Positions 1 through 13,703 are shown, numbered from the stretch's first letter. The stretch: 64,000 nt of DNA from Ficedula albicollis (GCF_000247815.1 NC_021673.1:3495433-3559432), one strand, 5' to 3'. A program made the numbers and translations. The notes: generated by a model from the letters alone, not told the origin.

Positions 1-140
1 GTTCTCCAAACCAAAGACAGGGGGGTCCTACAAGAATGATGATGTTTCTCCCATGGACCTGCATTTCATGTTCTCTCAAAGACAGGGGGGTCCTACAAGA
101 ATGAGGATGCTTCTCCCATGGACCTGCATTTCATGTTCTC
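1..140. repeat. Two-copy tandem duplication, period about 65 bp
   Basis: The segment beginning CAAAGACAGGGGGGTCC at 12 recurs at 77, and both copies end in GCATTTCATGTTCTC. A few substitutions separate the copies. The window begins inside or next to the array, so more copies may lie upstream. A 95-residue open frame over it simply reads the repeat and is not called as a gene. Confidence 0.9.
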
Positions 141-1917
141 CGCTCACCAGACACTGCTTGGACTTGGTGTCAAGACTAGAAAAGATTTGTCTCTCTCATG
201 GAATCCTCTACTTGTTAGAAAGCCTTGAGAACAACATTGCAGGCAGCCAGGAATCGTCTCCTGGAAAATTACACTGCAGAAATTCTTCCAGTACTTTTAT
301 TTTTCATCAGCTCCATTTGAAAATTTGTGCTGTGCTGTAATGGCTTTCATGGTTCATTATTCCATCCAGTTGTACAGCACAGTGAATCCCATAATAACAA
401 CTCCCAACACTTCAACATTTACTTGTTCTCCTTGTCACGTCTGATGGCTTTTTTAGATTGCTAGTTAATAATAATCCTAGGCAACAGCATAAATATTCTC
501 ACAAAAAAAACCGTGAAACGAGCATGTTTTCACTCCATGCTCAGCGCTCAGACTGTGCATCCTTCTTTCCCCCTGTGAATTCAAAGCATTTGAAGTTTAC
601 TGACCCCGTTAGCACAGCTCTGCTGGGAGCCACACTTTAAAAGTGAAAATATCTAACTGCACATATCGATTCTGCAGCCCACGGGTGTTCTGAGAAGCTG
701 AATTAGCTTTGGGGAAAAGTTAACCTTGTCACTGCAGAGTGACAAAGCAAAAACTCCCTGGTTAAGCTCAGCACAGGCTCTGTCACCCTCTGTAGCAGGG
801 AAAAGCAGAGGCTGTCAGTTGAGAAATTGGAAGAAAAATAAAGTGATGTGCAGAAGGAGAAGCTGAATGACAATCAATCAAGGGCTGAGCAAGGGGAGTC
901 AGGATGGGAACAACAAAAAAAATGCCACGAGGAGAAAATGAGAAAAATATACACTGGGATGCAAAGCAGAGGTGAAGTGGAATGAAGAGTGCAAAGAGAT
1001 GAATTTATATCTTGGGGAAAAAAACAAACCAGTGAGCTCTTACTCAGAGCATAACATGGCAGAGAGACAGAGCAGTACCAAACACACAAACTTCTGAAAA
1101 GAGCAAGTGTTGCAGGCATTGCCAACAGATTTTTCTCTGCATATGCTGCTTTTTGGTGGCTGAGGATGCCAGCTCAAGAGGAGGGTTGGGAGATGAAGCT
1201 TTTGCTTCTGTGCTCGCTTTGGAGATGTGGAAAATTCCTCACGTCACAGGAATGGCCATTGTCAAAGTTAGAATTAAGATTAATGCCCACCTGGCCCTCA
1301 CCCTTCAGCTCTGCCTCATTCTTCGTTGTCCCACACAGCCACGGGTTTGCCAAAAGCATCCAGTCACTGCTGCCACAGGAATAATCTCCAGTCCATCAAG
1401 GCTGATCTGGAAGAATATAATTTATAATTTATAATGTATTGACTATGGCATTGATCCACTGGTTCAATGAGCCACAGGAAGAAAATGGAAGAAGAAAAGG
1501 TTATTTGAGGAAGTTGGTTTCTGAAAGACAAAAAATAAATAAAAATAATCAAATAAAATCAAGTCATGCTGGAACCCCAAAATGTTCATGTCAAATGGCA
1601 AGTGCATGTTCTGAGACAGCTTTGTGTCCTAGGGCTGGATTTCTGCCCCTGAAGCGAAGAAAAGTTTAAAATCCAGAGTTTCTCACAGAAATGAAAAAGC
1701 TTTTTACTCCCAGCCAGGCAAGCAGAGCCAGTGGCAGGCTGGATATAAGGCAGAATGCAAACCTGCCACGTTTTCTTTGTGAGAGGCTCCTCAGTGACAC
1801 TCCCAACACAAGGAGTGACACGATTTTCTCCCCAAAATCACTCACACCTCTGGAGCAACGTCCCCTCTAGAGAAGGCACATCAGTGCCTACATCCTGGAG
1901 AAACACTGGAGCACTGG
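141..1917. other. Unique non-coding stretch
   Basis: I see no interspersed repeat, RNA gene or coding exon signature here. The longest open frames are under 100 codons, overlap one another on both strands and resemble no family I know. Confidence 0.6.
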
Positions 1918-2240
1918 GTATGGCTTGTTCCTTCCTGTGGGGCAAAGTTTGGGGTTTGTGCTGGAAATGGTGTGCATCATTCTGGGATGTTTTGTTATGG
2001 CTGGGCAGAGCTTGGACAGAGCCCTTTGTGCCTCTCGCCCTCCCCACCAGTGATGGGGCTGGGGGTGCACAGGGACCTGGGAGGGGAAACAGCTGGCACA
2101 GCTGGCCCCAGCTGATCCAAGGGATATCCCAGGCCGTGCTCAGCAATAAAACTCAGGGAAAGGTTGTGCAGGGATAACTGCCCGGGGACTGGCTGGGCAG
2201 CAGTTGGTTGGTGGCTAGAAATTTTATGCAACATGATTTT
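1918..2240 (+). mobile_element. ERVL-type LTR fragment, truncated at both ends
   Basis: The order of blocks matches a widespread avian ERVL LTR as I remember it. GTTTGTGCTGGAAATGG is followed by GGATGTTTTGTTAT, then GGGGGTGCACAGG, an AGCTGATCCAAGGGATAT block, and a TATA-like GCAATAAAACTC near 2140-2151. After that comes CGGGGACTGGCTGGGCAGC. The TG start, the polyadenylation region and the end of U5 are missing or unrecognisable, so this is an old eroded copy. The 140-codon open frame across it is LTR sequence, not a gene. Family assignment is from memory without alignment. Confidence 0.65.
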
Positions 2241-2860
2241 GGTACTTCTGGTGCAGGCTGTGAGGTCTCAGTGGCCATGTTCAGTGTTTCATAAGCAAGA
2301 AAGGTTTCTGTGTGAAGGTTTCCTTCTTCCCAGGAGCTCCCCTTTGCCTCACCTCAAGCAATGTGATCCTGCCAAGAGAGGGGCACATGGGAAAAAGCTG
2401 ATGCTGCTTAAAAGCATTTAAATGTAGAAGTGACAGTGATAAACAAAAAGAACCAGACATGACAAAGATGTAAAATGTGTTTTACTGTGGGGTTGGATGG
2501 AAATGATTTTGTATGTGGACTGCAGTTTCATTCCCCTCAGGACAGAGAGTGAAAACATCACTGTAAATTCTAATTGAAGTGACAGCTGTAGTTGAACCAC
2601 ATGTTGTGTATTCACAGGTGTGAAAAATACAGGAATTAATACTCACACAAGGATTGTGACAAAGGCCAGTGTGGAAATACACAACATATGTAGCACGGGG
2701 TGTCTGTACAGGAATTATCTGCAGAGGTGTTGGATGTTATACAAATCTGTATCACAATGAAGGTACCTTTTCAAGAAGTCCAAGAACTGAAGAGACATTT
2801 CTTTCATTTCTCTGACTCACTGCCGTTGTCCAGACTAAAGAGTGAGTCTGTAGCCAACCC
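2241..2860. other. Unique non-coding stretch
   Basis: Nothing identifiable lies between the LTR fragment and the CR1 fragment. No coding or RNA signature is visible. Confidence 0.55.
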
Positions 2861-3095
2861 CAGAATCCCAGAGTCACAGAATGGCTGGGTTTGAGGAGAC
2901 CTTTAAAGATCATTCCATTCCAAACCCCTGCCATGGTCAGAAATGCCACCCATCAGATCAGGTTGCTCAAGGCTCCAAAAAGCCCAGCCTTGAAAACTTG
3001 CAGGGATGGAACATCCCCAGTGTTTATAGACAGCATATTGCAGTGCCTCACCAACCTCATATTGAAGAATTTATTTGTTATACCTAATCTAAGGC
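2861..3095 (-). mobile_element. CR1 LINE 3' fragment
   Basis: Read on the minus strand this is the 3' end of a CR1 retroposon. The plus strand starts with the reversed tail (CAGAATCCCAGAGTCACAGA), followed by TTTAAAGATCATTCC, CCCCTGCCATGG, CAGGTTGCTCAAGGC and GTGCCTCACCAACCTCATAT. It stops near ACCTAATCTAAGG, so only about 235 bp remain. Divergence from the usual avian sequence is fairly high, suggesting an old insertion. Confidence 0.85.
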
Positions 3096-3198
3096 ATGAG
3101 GAAGGGGCAGAGGAGTCACTGAGCTCAGCTGATTGGATCCTAAGACTTAAAAAGGCCAAGATTGCTGCTCCATCCCTGCACAGGCCATTTTAAGCTTG

Positions 3199-3249
3199 GA
3201 CTGCATAGTTCTTGTGTCCCTTCCAGCTCAGAATATTCTGTGCTTCTGT
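3199..3249 (+). mobile_element. Probable CR1 3' tail
   Basis: The segment carries GTCCCTTCCAGCTCAG followed by AATATTCTGTGCTTCTG, which is the terminal 3' region of a CR1 subfamily plus its ATTCTRTG-like tail. The element body upstream is not recognisable. It lies about 100 bp beyond a CR1 of opposite orientation. Confidence 0.45.
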
Positions 3250-3278
3250 CAACATTTTGTCATGCACATGTAGACTTG

Positions 3279-3318
3279 GAGATAATAAATAAATAATATA
3301 AATAATAAATAGATAAAT
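3279..3318. repeat. AATA-rich simple repeat
   Basis: Imperfect AATA/ATAA tetranucleotide units with single-base interruptions. Confidence 0.7.
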
Positions 3319-5123
3319 GCTTTCTTTTCCAGGGTTGTTTTCCAGTCCAATAATAACACAGGAGAATCACAGTGTTTTGTGACTCCTGGTTTTAAACTAA
3401 ATGAGGAGAGACTTAGATGAGAATCAGCTTTATGGATGTTTTTCAGACACAAGACATTGCAGCCCACATTGCTACTACAGTGAAGGAAAACAGCTCCGAC
3501 ACCTTGCAGATTGTGCCATCTGATTTTCATGGCACAGTTCCCTTTGCAAGGGAAAGGAAAAGGAAATACACTGGCACTGTCTGCAGAACTTTATGTTTTG
3601 TAAGGCCTTTATGAGATTTTTTTTGGGGGAAAGCAATTGAGGCAATGATGTGAATTTTACATGCAAACCTCTGTATCAGGCTGTAGCCTAGCAACATCAG
3701 CAACCCAGCATCCAAAAATTTTATCCAGCACACTGGTGAATTCAGCAAGTCAGGCACTGGGGGAAAGTGTGTGGCTGGTGTCAGCTGTGCTTTTCTGTAA
3801 ATTAGCTTTGATAATATCTTTCAATTCCCTTATCCACGAAGAAGAGCCTCTCAAAATCTGGAAGGAGGTTTGCTATTTATCACCACATTGCTGCACTCCT
3901 GGAGTGGAGGAGGACTTTTCTGCTGACAATTCTTTGCCTTTGGAGCAGTATCACTATTGTTGGAAACTCCAGATTGGAGGGAGAAACTCCCCGAAATTTT
4001 TGGCAGGGAATTTCTTGGGGCTAAACTTTGACTCCTAAAATTAAACTGTGGGAGCCTGAAAAAAATTTTAAAAAAATTCCTTTTTGCCAGTGAACTTCCA
4101 GGTGGCTGGAAAATAGACCAGATCAGCAGACTGGAGAGGCAGCCATGAATGGATGAAAGCCTACCTGGTAACTGGTTATGAGCAGGGTTCTTTAAGGATG
4201 AAACAGATTAAAATTGTAGCTAGACAGCCCCCAGCATGAGTGGAGCTGTGGAAAATACCTGGTGTTAATAAACCATCGCTCCAAGGAGACTTTACCTCTC
4301 AGGATTGAAAACAGCAGGATAAGATCTACAGAGAGAACTACCCAAGAGATGGACAACAGCTCCATGCACTTAAAACAGCTACTTCAGGAAAAAAAAATCA
4401 GGACCCAGATGCCAAAACATTGCTAACAATAAAAGCTGACAAGATGCATTTATGCATTGCACAAAACATAATCAAGATTCAAGCTGCCAGTTTTATTCTC
4501 AGAACTGTTAAGAATTTGAAGTGCATTTTGGTGTACATGATCATGTTGCTTCAAAAAGCATCTGTCTTTCAGCCTTTGGTGCTCCAAGGAGTGCATTCCA
4601 CCCCAAAGAGATTCTGTTAACTGCCGTCACCTTTAAAGCTGTAACAAGATCTGGAGGATAATATGCCATTTTAAAATTTATTTTAAAATTTTATTTTGAA
4701 ATATTGGCAACTCCTCATTAGATCTACTTCCTCTTCTTTGACTTCACAATACTAGAAACTGGAGGGACAGAGTAAATCCCTTTTCTGCTAGTTCAAGCAG
4801 GAAAATAAAAAAACATTCACTTCTGGGAATTTTTCTGACAGATTTAGTTATGCTAAAGACAGCTTGAGAATCCTTTTGTAGCTCTAACTGATCAGAATGC
4901 ATATTATGAGGAAGGAAAAATAAATGAAACTGTATTTCCTAGACCATGAAAGCAAATAATGTGTGGCTGAAATTAAAAGCAAAAAAGATGATCATACTCT
5001 ATGCATTTAATACGCCTTGAAAATAAACAACAACTTTAATAAACATTAGAAATAAGGAAAGAATGATAATTTTTTTTTTAATAAGAAGAAAAATTGATAA
5101 ATGGGATTGTAGGTGTAGGTGTT
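3319..5123. other. Unique non-coding stretch
   Basis: No repeat or gene signature is visible. There is an AT-rich patch of TTTTAAAATTTA units near 4669-4700. Open frames of up to 125 codons (3661-4038) show no recognisable domain. Confidence 0.55.
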
Positions 5124-6050
<927 letters not shown>

Positions 6051-6310
6051 GTAGGTATTGTACCTGGGGAGAAATAACTTCAGGCATGAGAACAGGTTGG
6101 GAGGTGATGATGGAGAGCAGGAGAAGGACCATGGTGGCCAGGAGGTCAATCATGAGCCAACAGAGTGGACAAGAAGGTCACTGGGATCCTGGGATTCATT
6201 AGGAAGTGACCAGCAGCTGGAGAGAGGTGACCCTGCCCCTCTGCTCTGTCCTGGACCTGTGTCCAGTTCTGAACTCTCCAGGTCACAACTGGGGGGGTTG
6301 GAGCATCTCT
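6051..6310 (+). mobile_element. CR1 fragment with ORF2 C-terminal remnant
   Basis: In one frame the segment reads YLGRNNFRHENRLGGD, close to the avian CR1 reverse-transcriptase C-terminal segment. It continues with nucleotide matches to CR1: AGGTCAATCATGAGCCAACA, GGGATCCTGGGATTCATTAG, GAGAGAGGTGACCCTGCCCC and GTGTCCAGTTCTGAACTC. The frame is broken by shifts and the element is truncated at both ends, so it is inactive. It abuts the LTR on its left. Confidence 0.8.
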
Positions 6311-6629
6311 GTATTCCCACTGTGACACCAATTCCCTCCATGAAGGCAGCAAAGGCAAAGCCTCCCTGTTTTCCTTGCTCTGCACCGTGCGTTCTCCCTT
6401 TTTGAGAATGTTGCTGTGAGCAACAGGAAAGGAAGGATCTTAATAAGGAGCATTTATTGCAAATGAAAGGAAGAAGCCTCTGGACTTCAAAGGTCATTTT
6501 TGGAACAGCTCTGCTTGGGGAGGAGCAGGGTAGAAAATAATTTCTTCCTGAGCCCTACACAGGTAGGGAAGGGGAAAGGAATAGAAAAAATATGATCATA
6601 TGGCAAGAAAAGCAGGAAAAGGCTTAACT
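6311..6629. other. Unique non-coding stretch
   Basis: Nothing recognisable. Confidence 0.5.
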
Positions 6630-6736
6630 GGTGATCAAAAAGAAAAGTAAATGTTTTCATAAGAAACAAGCTTGTTTATTGGTGGTGATCAAAAAGAAAA
6701 GTAAATGTTTTCATCAGAAACAAGCTTGTTTATTGG
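6630..6736. repeat. Two-copy tandem duplication, period 54 bp
   Basis: GGTGATCAAAAAGAAAAGTA begins at 6630 and again at 6684. Both copies end in AAGCTTGTTTATTGG. I see one mismatch (CATAAG versus CATCAG). Confidence 0.95.
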
Positions 6737-7740
6737 AAAAAAAAAGGAGATTTTAAACTTTTTACTGTGCCAAAGAACAAAGTCAACTCCATGTCCCCAA
6801 AAAGACAATATCCTGTGGGTAAGCTCAGAATCTACTTGAGCGAAATAATCAAAGTGAAGATCAAATTGCAAGATGGCACTTTGAGTCAGGAAGTCTGTAA
6901 TATCTGGTGATTCCAGAGACTGCAGATGTCCTCCAGGGTACACTGTGAGCATCAAGAAACACACTCAGGAGCTCAGTGTGAAGACTCAAATGACAATAAC
7001 AAGCTGGTGGTTTAATTTTTGCTATGTGAGGCATTAAAGACAATAAATTACTATTTTCTTCTTGGCCAGGATGCATAGAGGCTGAAACTCAAGAGCATGA
7101 TAATGATGTTTGTCACTTCCTTCTTACAGTTCCTTTTTCCCAGCATGACTCCTTGACTTCTTCAATGTTTCCCTGTGTTTGAACTCCTGGCTGGTTTCTA
7201 AGGAGCCTTGATTTGGAATTATTTTTATTATTCTAAAAGCTTTCACGTTTCAAACAGGCTTCTTTTTCTTTACTTCTCATTAAAAATCATTGTATGAAAA
7301 AAGATCATTTTGATATTTTATGTAGGTATTTTATGAAAAAAAGGATTAAAGAAGAGAGTAGGTAGAACCACAATAAAATATTTTACTGAAAGTTACAGAT
7401 AAGCACTAACTAAATAACTAGGGAATCCACATGAATAATTTCACAGAAGGGAAAATCTTATTTCAAATATCACCAGAAAAACATAGAAGAAAATTCCATC
7501 ATCCTTAGGAAGATTATCAGGAGGTCTATCATTAAATATGGGGTTGGGAGAGATTTTTAATGTGAATTTTGATTCAGTTTCTCTCTAGCTCAAAATACTT
7601 CAACCAGGAGGTGAGAAATAATTTAAAAAAAACATTGTCCATAGTAGCACACAGTCCTTAAAACAGTTACTGAAGGAAGTACCCTCAATAAATATTACAG
7701 ATGATAAGAAATATTAATAATCCTCTACTAGCAGAGAAAT
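6737..7740. other. Unique AT-rich non-coding stretch
   Basis: No repeat family or coding signature recognised. Confidence 0.5.
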
Positions 7741-8012
7741 GTGAGGTGTCAACCTCCCATCAGATCTCTCCTAGTTTTGGGAGGAAAAGGTGTTTATCTG
7801 CTGTAGAATTATCTAAGGAAATTTTGAGAAGAGCAAATCTGAACAAAAATTTGCAATTTGTGAGGTGTCAACCTCCCATCAGATCTCTCCTTGTTTTGGG
7901 TGGGAAAGGTGTTTATCTGCTGCAGAATTATCTAAGGAAATTTTGAGAAGAGGAAATCTGAACAAAAATTTGCAATTCTGAGAAGAGCAAATCTGAACTA
8001 AAATCTGCTATT
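7741..8012. repeat. Tandem duplication, period 119 bp, plus a partial third copy
   Basis: GTGAGGTGTCAACCTCCCAT starts at 7741 and at 7860. The shared end, AAATCTGAACAAAAATTTGC, is followed by a third partial copy of about 30 bp from 7979 (AGAAGAGCAAATCTGAAC). A small number of substitutions separate the copies. Confidence 0.95.
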
Positions 8013-9225
8013 AGGAGTAGGGCAAGCAAATGAACACAAAAAGAGAGGATAGGGAAAGAACTGCAGGAAAGAAAATGAATAGTGAGAAATGAATGAAGAA
8101 GAAAATGGAGAAGAAAAGGTAAAAAATAAGAGCAACAGAAAAGCACAGGAAAAAATGGAGATTTATGATGGAAACTTATTGTTCTAATTCAGGAATTGAG
8201 AGGTTGCAGCCTAAAATGCCAAAATTTCCCCTGCTATCAATATCTAGAATATGATCTATTACTGTAATTTTACAGAGCTCACTACTCAGTGAATATGGGA
8301 ATATTTAACTGTCAGCAGTAAATGTCCATATTTACAGAAAATGCAGGGCAACAGAATTGTAATTATTAGGATGAGTAGAAAATTGGGAAATGATGTGGAA
8401 GTCAGTGGAGGACACATTTGCAATGTATGTGAAAAAATAGATTAAAATGGATGGGCAAGATCTTCCAAAATACTTGTGGAAAAAAAGGGTAAAGGAGCAA
8501 TGACAATATTATAAGAAAAATGTAGATGTTATCTCAAAAGAATAACAAGATGGTTTGGGGCAAATGACAGATTTTTCTACTTTTAATTAATGCAAAACAT
8601 AAAAGAAATCAATCAGATAATAAATAACTACTCCTACCTCAAGTAGAAAATTGTTGTGCTGTATTTTCCCTTTGTAAAAGGAACTATATTTAAAAATCTT
8701 CTGATGAAGTCCAGAAACATTTATGATCTAATTTTAAGAAGCTGTTAAAAACAATATGAACTTTTGTACTCTCAGAGTTATTGACTCCATCGAGGAAGGT
8801 AAACATTTTCCTTCCTCTGAAAGAAAATAAATGTGACAAAAATAAAGCTCATGGAAGAGGGGCACCAAACAATTTACTGCAGATTAATCTGGTTTTTATC
8901 ATAAAAGGTTTTAGCAAAAGCAATTACAGGTTGGGTGGAAAACCAGAAGTTTTATTACCATAGATCATTGAGGTTATTTTTTTCCTGAAAACTCAAAATA
9001 ATGTGGGAAGAAGGTAGGAACTGATTTCATACTATTTTGTTAACGTGTATACACACAGAGAATATGATGTTTTCATATCCATACAAGCTCCAGGCTTAAT
9101 TTATTACATCCCTTTGGGCACAAAAAAATGCACTTTTCAGAAAAGAAAGGGAATTTCTGTGGATGCCATACTGGGAGGAAGATTGGCTTCAGTGTTAAAT
9201 ACAAGATGTGAATGTATTTGGAGTT
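8013..9225. other. Unique AT-rich non-coding stretch
   Basis: Mostly A-rich sequence without an identifiable element. Purine-rich at 8030-8160. Confidence 0.5.
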
Positions 9226-9303
9226 TTGTTTGTTTTTCTTATTTTTGTTTTGGTTTTTGGGGGGTTTTTATGTTTTTGTTTTGTTTTGTTTTGTTTTTTT
9301 TTC
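9226..9303. repeat. T-rich low-complexity tract with GTTTT units
   Basis: Alternating T runs with single G, including consecutive GTTTT units around 9275-9295 and a G6 inside. Confidence 0.85.
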
Positions 9304-11472
9304 TTCCCATAAAGATCCTTGAGTTTCTATGCTCACTAAGGGAAATTCCTGAGATTAACATAAAATGAGCAGCAGTGATCCCTGTGGCTGCCTGGGACTA
9401 TCTCAGCCATGAGCCTCTGGCCATTCCCATCAGTCCCAGATGCAAAGGAAAAGGGATTAATCAGGAAATCAGCACGATCCAGGGTTCATTCCAATGGCAA
9501 CACTGCCTTTGTCATGCCCACCTGAAAGCTTTGCTTCTAAACATCCAGGGATGTTCAGAAAAAAATTCTGAACAAGAGGAGTTATTAACTCAGAGAGGGT
9601 TAATTAGGGGTTAGATGTATTTGCAGTTTGGGTGTGTTGCATGGTGCTGGAGGAGAGTGCAGTCAAGGATTTAATTTTCCATAAACAGTGGCTGTGTGAA
9701 GTGGGTGACACGTTTTGAGATGATCAAAATAAGCAGGTTTGTGAAGGTGCCCATGGCTTTTCCAAGCCCTACAAAATCTGATGTTTCAGATGTAATTTTC
9801 CAGCTTCTCACTCCATTGTGATCTCAGATTTCTCTGATTCCATCTCCTGATCATGTCTGCAGCTCATCCTTGGTGTTTCCCTTTCATGAACTCTGCCCAG
9901 GCTGAGCTGTAAGCACTGGCTGACAACAACCACAATCAAGTCTTTGGAAAGCTGTAATAGCACATACTTCAAGCAGTTCCTGTGTATTTCACAATTTAGA
10001 AGAATTTTTATTGTCTTTTAATTCTTTTAATAAAACCTTAGCAACATAATACAAATAAAACTGAATACAAGAAAACAGGTTTGGGTATTTCAAATCAGAA
10101 AGTTTGTGATCCTCTTCAGAGATGAACAATTAGATGGAAGTTATATTGTTTCTGTAAACAAAAATAAATCTCTGGACATCCTGTATTGTCATATTGCATA
10201 TTGGTTTGAGTATTCATCCATAGAAGTGTCACATCTCCAAAATTTCCAGCAGAAGGAAAAGGTAAGGAATAGTGGTGAGAACATAAGGCCATCATTTATA
10301 TCTTTTTTTTTTTAATGTAAAAAAAATTATATCCATCCCAGTATGGGCTGGAGAGCACTGAGGGATCAAATGAGGAGATATTTCAGAGTAAGCTTGGAAC
10401 AATTTTGAAGCTAATGTTGCAGGCAGATGAGAATCATCTTGTAAGAGCATGGAAGGGAAACTACAAGCATTCAGCAGTGTGGTTTCCCACTGTAGGCATG
10501 GACTACTCAAACTTTAACAAGCAAGCAGCAGCACTCGTGGTCTCTGATGCCCTGGAGACAAACTGGTCGCTTATTTCAAGAGGCATTGACTGATTTGCAC
10601 CCTCATGACAGGAATGACCAGGAATTTTTACAGCTCTGTTCCTGAAATTGCCAGAATTCCAAGTCAGCTGCTACTGCCCTGTTCCACTATGAGAAAAGCA
10701 GGTCAAGAAAGTGATGTTTGCTCTGATGAAGTCACAGGCAGTGGAAAGGAGAACTGAGCATTGCACAGTTTTTGTCACATCAGCTGAAGATTTCCTCAGC
10801 CCTGCTCTAAAGGGACCCCAAAAACGAAATCAGGATCTCTCTTTTGTTTCCCTCACATCCACTCAGTGCCTCAAAGATTCCTCAGGGATGAATCTCAGTC
10901 ACATTCAGGGGAAAGAGCAAACACAAATCTCCCATGTCAAGGACTGAGGAAGTTCCCAGTACATGTCCATTATAATTTTCAAGTCAATATTTTTTCAATT
11001 GTCTTTTAGGAAACAAGAGATACATTGGGAAGACAGACATTGTAAAATACTCAAACTGTTCTGGGTGACTTTTCCAGTGGTCAGGATAAAATTTTCTCAG
11101 ATGACTATGAGTTAATAATATTATCTTGTCTCTGTTCATTCACAAGCTGAGCAGGGTGGGCAGCTAAAACAAAGAATTCTTACCGTAAGGAAAAATTATT
11201 TGTCCAGACACCAGCAATCTGTCATCTCTCATATTTGCTGTTCATTTCCCAGCCACTCTGAGCCTGATCCAGGCCACTTTCACCCACACCACGACAAAGT
11301 TCACACCAATGTCCAGAAATCAGTTTTTAATACTGGAATATCCCCTCAGCCAAAAGAGAATGTAAATCAGTGATCCAAGGTCCTTGTTTGTATCCCTGTT
11401 CAGAAATCGAAAGGGTCTTTTCTCCAGTCCCTTAAAAAATCCTCCTAGACTTAAGCAGAAGGGAATCTTTCT
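9304..11472. other. Unique non-coding stretch
   Basis: Nothing recognisable apart from short T and A runs near 10301-10327. Confidence 0.5.
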
Positions 11473-12087
11473 TGTTGGATTCCAGAAACTTGGGTTTTTT
11501 GAGCTGTCTGTGCTTTCTGGCACTGACCCCCAGGAGAACACTGCTTTTCACCTGAGGCCTTGGAGAAGGCTTCCAAATTCGAGTGATTGAGTTAAAATCA
11601 CTGGTGTGTAGTTAGAAGTGTGTAATTTCACATGGTGAAGGGTTTTCTATTTGAGGGTTTTAGAATATAGTGTTAGGTATGGGACCAGATGGAGGATCTT
11701 GGGTGGTGTCTCTTTTTGGTGTTCATCTTCCTTCTTCCTGATTTCAGGCAGTAGTTTTTGGTTGAACAGTTAGTGCTGCACTGGGGGTCACAGGAGTCTG
11801 GCTATTGGGTTAAAAATATAAATAATATAGGTGGTAATTCTCTATTGGACTGTTTAGCTTTAACTGACCTTGTAACTAGTTTGATTAATCTCCATTTTGC
11901 TCACTTTTAGCTGGTGGCTAGAAGTGTTGCAGAACTCTCTGTACTTTAGATAAGGTTTAATAAACAACCAAGCCCAAACTTGAGAAAATTCATCTCCTTC
12001 GTGTTTTTAATCCCAATTCTGAGTAAAGAGAGAAGAAAATGAAGACAAGCCACTCATTAAGTGGTGCAGATACCACCTTTACACTTT
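11473..12087 (+). mobile_element. ERV LTR-like element, plus-strand copy
   Basis: The segment begins TGTTGGATTCCAGAAAC and contains TTCTGGCACTGACCCCC, AAAATCACTGGTGTGTAG, TCTCTATTGGACTGTTTAGC and CTCCATTTTGCTCACTTTTA. An AATAAA signal lies at 11959-11964, about 100 bp before the end of clear similarity. The same sequence is present reversed at 13099-13703. The CCAAT-like and AATAAA spacing suggests an LTR. Past the likely LTR end both copies share a TGGTGC- or TAGTAC-like stretch that could be a primer-binding remnant, but this is speculative. Exact family not recognised. Confidence 0.65.
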
Positions 12088-13098
12088 CTTCCCAATGCTC
12101 TGTGCCCAAGATATACCTGGAATTAAGATTTCCTGCATGGCAGTGAAAATACCCAAGATACTGACACCAGCCCACTCTCAACCCTGAATTTTGCCAACTC
12201 CATCATGCCACACAGAGGCAGCCTTTCTCCCAGTTTCAGGGTACAAAAGGTGAGTCTGGAAAAGCAAAGGATGTTTCCTCTCCCATGAATTACAGCCTGC
12301 ACAAACCTTCATTTAGAAATTCAGTTCTTGTGGCTGCAAGTTTTTTGCACCCATTTATCTGGAAGATTAGGAAGACACAGAGCAATGCAGTGTTGGATAT
12401 TTGGTTAGACTTGCTTCTTGTCTCCATGTCATTGCAGAAAACAAAGGGCAGAAGAGATCACAGGACAAGAGAAATGTGATTGAAAAAAAAAATATTTTCT
12501 CCATCTGGGCTAAGTTTATGGTTCATGTTGAGGGCAGGCTGATTCTTAGGGTTTCTGTGCCTATATAACACTGTTCTTATACTATGTGGAAAGAGAATAT
12601 TCACTTCACAGCTTTCCAAAGAATAAATTAATAATAAAAGCAAATACAGGCGCTCTTACCTGAGTCTTTTCCACCTCCTCCATTTCAATTAAATACAAGC
12701 AAACAAAACAACACAAACCCAATCACCAAACTCTCCCAACTTTCTGACGCTCTCTTTCTTTGAAAATACAAAATTCCAACATATATTTGAAAATTTTTGA
12801 TTGCTTTGATACTATTCAGCTTGGCTGCTGGTTTACCCCAGCAGAGGAAATGCAAGATCACATCCAGACTGCCAGCATCCTTTTCATGCTGTCAGAGCAG
12901 ATCAGAGGAGCTCACATCAGCCACATTTGCTGTTACCCCTCAAATGCTGCATCTGCTCCTACAGCCATTTAAGGAATCAGAAAGATCCTGACTCTTCTGC
13001 TCGTGCACAAACCCCCAGCAGCCACAATGCTCAGCAGAGCCCTTCAGGGCTTGGGGAATGGCTGCAAAATCAGCCCAGTGCAGCCTCAAAGCAGCAGC
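12088..13098. other. Spacer between inverted LTR copies
   Basis: About 1 kb with no recognisable retroviral internal sequence or exon. The two flanking LTR copies therefore do not bound one provirus. Confidence 0.55.
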
Positions 13099-13703
13099 AG
13101 TGTAATGGGGTGGTGCTGTACTACTTAATTAGTGGCTTGTCTGAAGTTTCTTTTGTTTTTTCCACAAAGTCAGGGTTAAAAAACATGAAGGAAGTTAATT
13201 TTTCATGTTTGGACTTGATTATTTATTAAATTTTATTTAAAGTACAGAGAGTTCAGCAACACTTTTAGCTATCAGTTAAAAGTGAGCAAAATGGAGGCAA
13301 GCCTAGCTAGTTACAAGGTATTTTAAAGCTAAACAGTCCAATAGAGAATTAACACCTATATTATTTTTACTTTTGACCTAATAACTAAGCACCTGTGATT
13401 TGCAGTGCCAACTGTTCAACAAGAAACTACTACCTGAAATCCTGGAGGAAGAAGAGCACCAAAAATGGGACAACACCCAAAATCTTCCATTTTGTCTCAT
13501 TACTATATTATAAAAACCTTAAATTTCAAACCCTTCACCGTGTGAAATCACACACTTCTATTTTACTACACACCAGTGATTTTAACTCCATCACCCAAAT
13601 TAGGAAGCTTCTCCAAGGCCTCGGGTCAAAAGCAGTGTTCTCCAGGGGGTCAGTGCCAGGAAGTGCAGAAGGCTCAGAAATTCCAGGTTTCTGGGATCCA
13701 ACA
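13099..13703 (-). mobile_element. ERV LTR-like element, minus-strand copy
   Basis: Reverse-complement match to 11473-12087 along its full length. Shared plus-strand blocks here include AGTGAGCAAAATGGAGGC, GCTAAACAGTCCAATAGAGA, CACCAGTGATTTTAACTCCA and GGGGGTCAGTGCCAGGAAG. The polyadenylation signal is the reverse of TTTATT at 13222-13227. The copies differ by many substitutions and small indels, so they are separate old insertions or an old inversion. The 181-codon frame at 13395-13940 is antisense LTR and not a gene. Confidence 0.65.

Noticed and set aside
11473..13703. A single provirus bounded by two LTRs
   Set aside because: The two LTR copies are in opposite orientation and the 1-kb spacer has no retroviral gene remnant.
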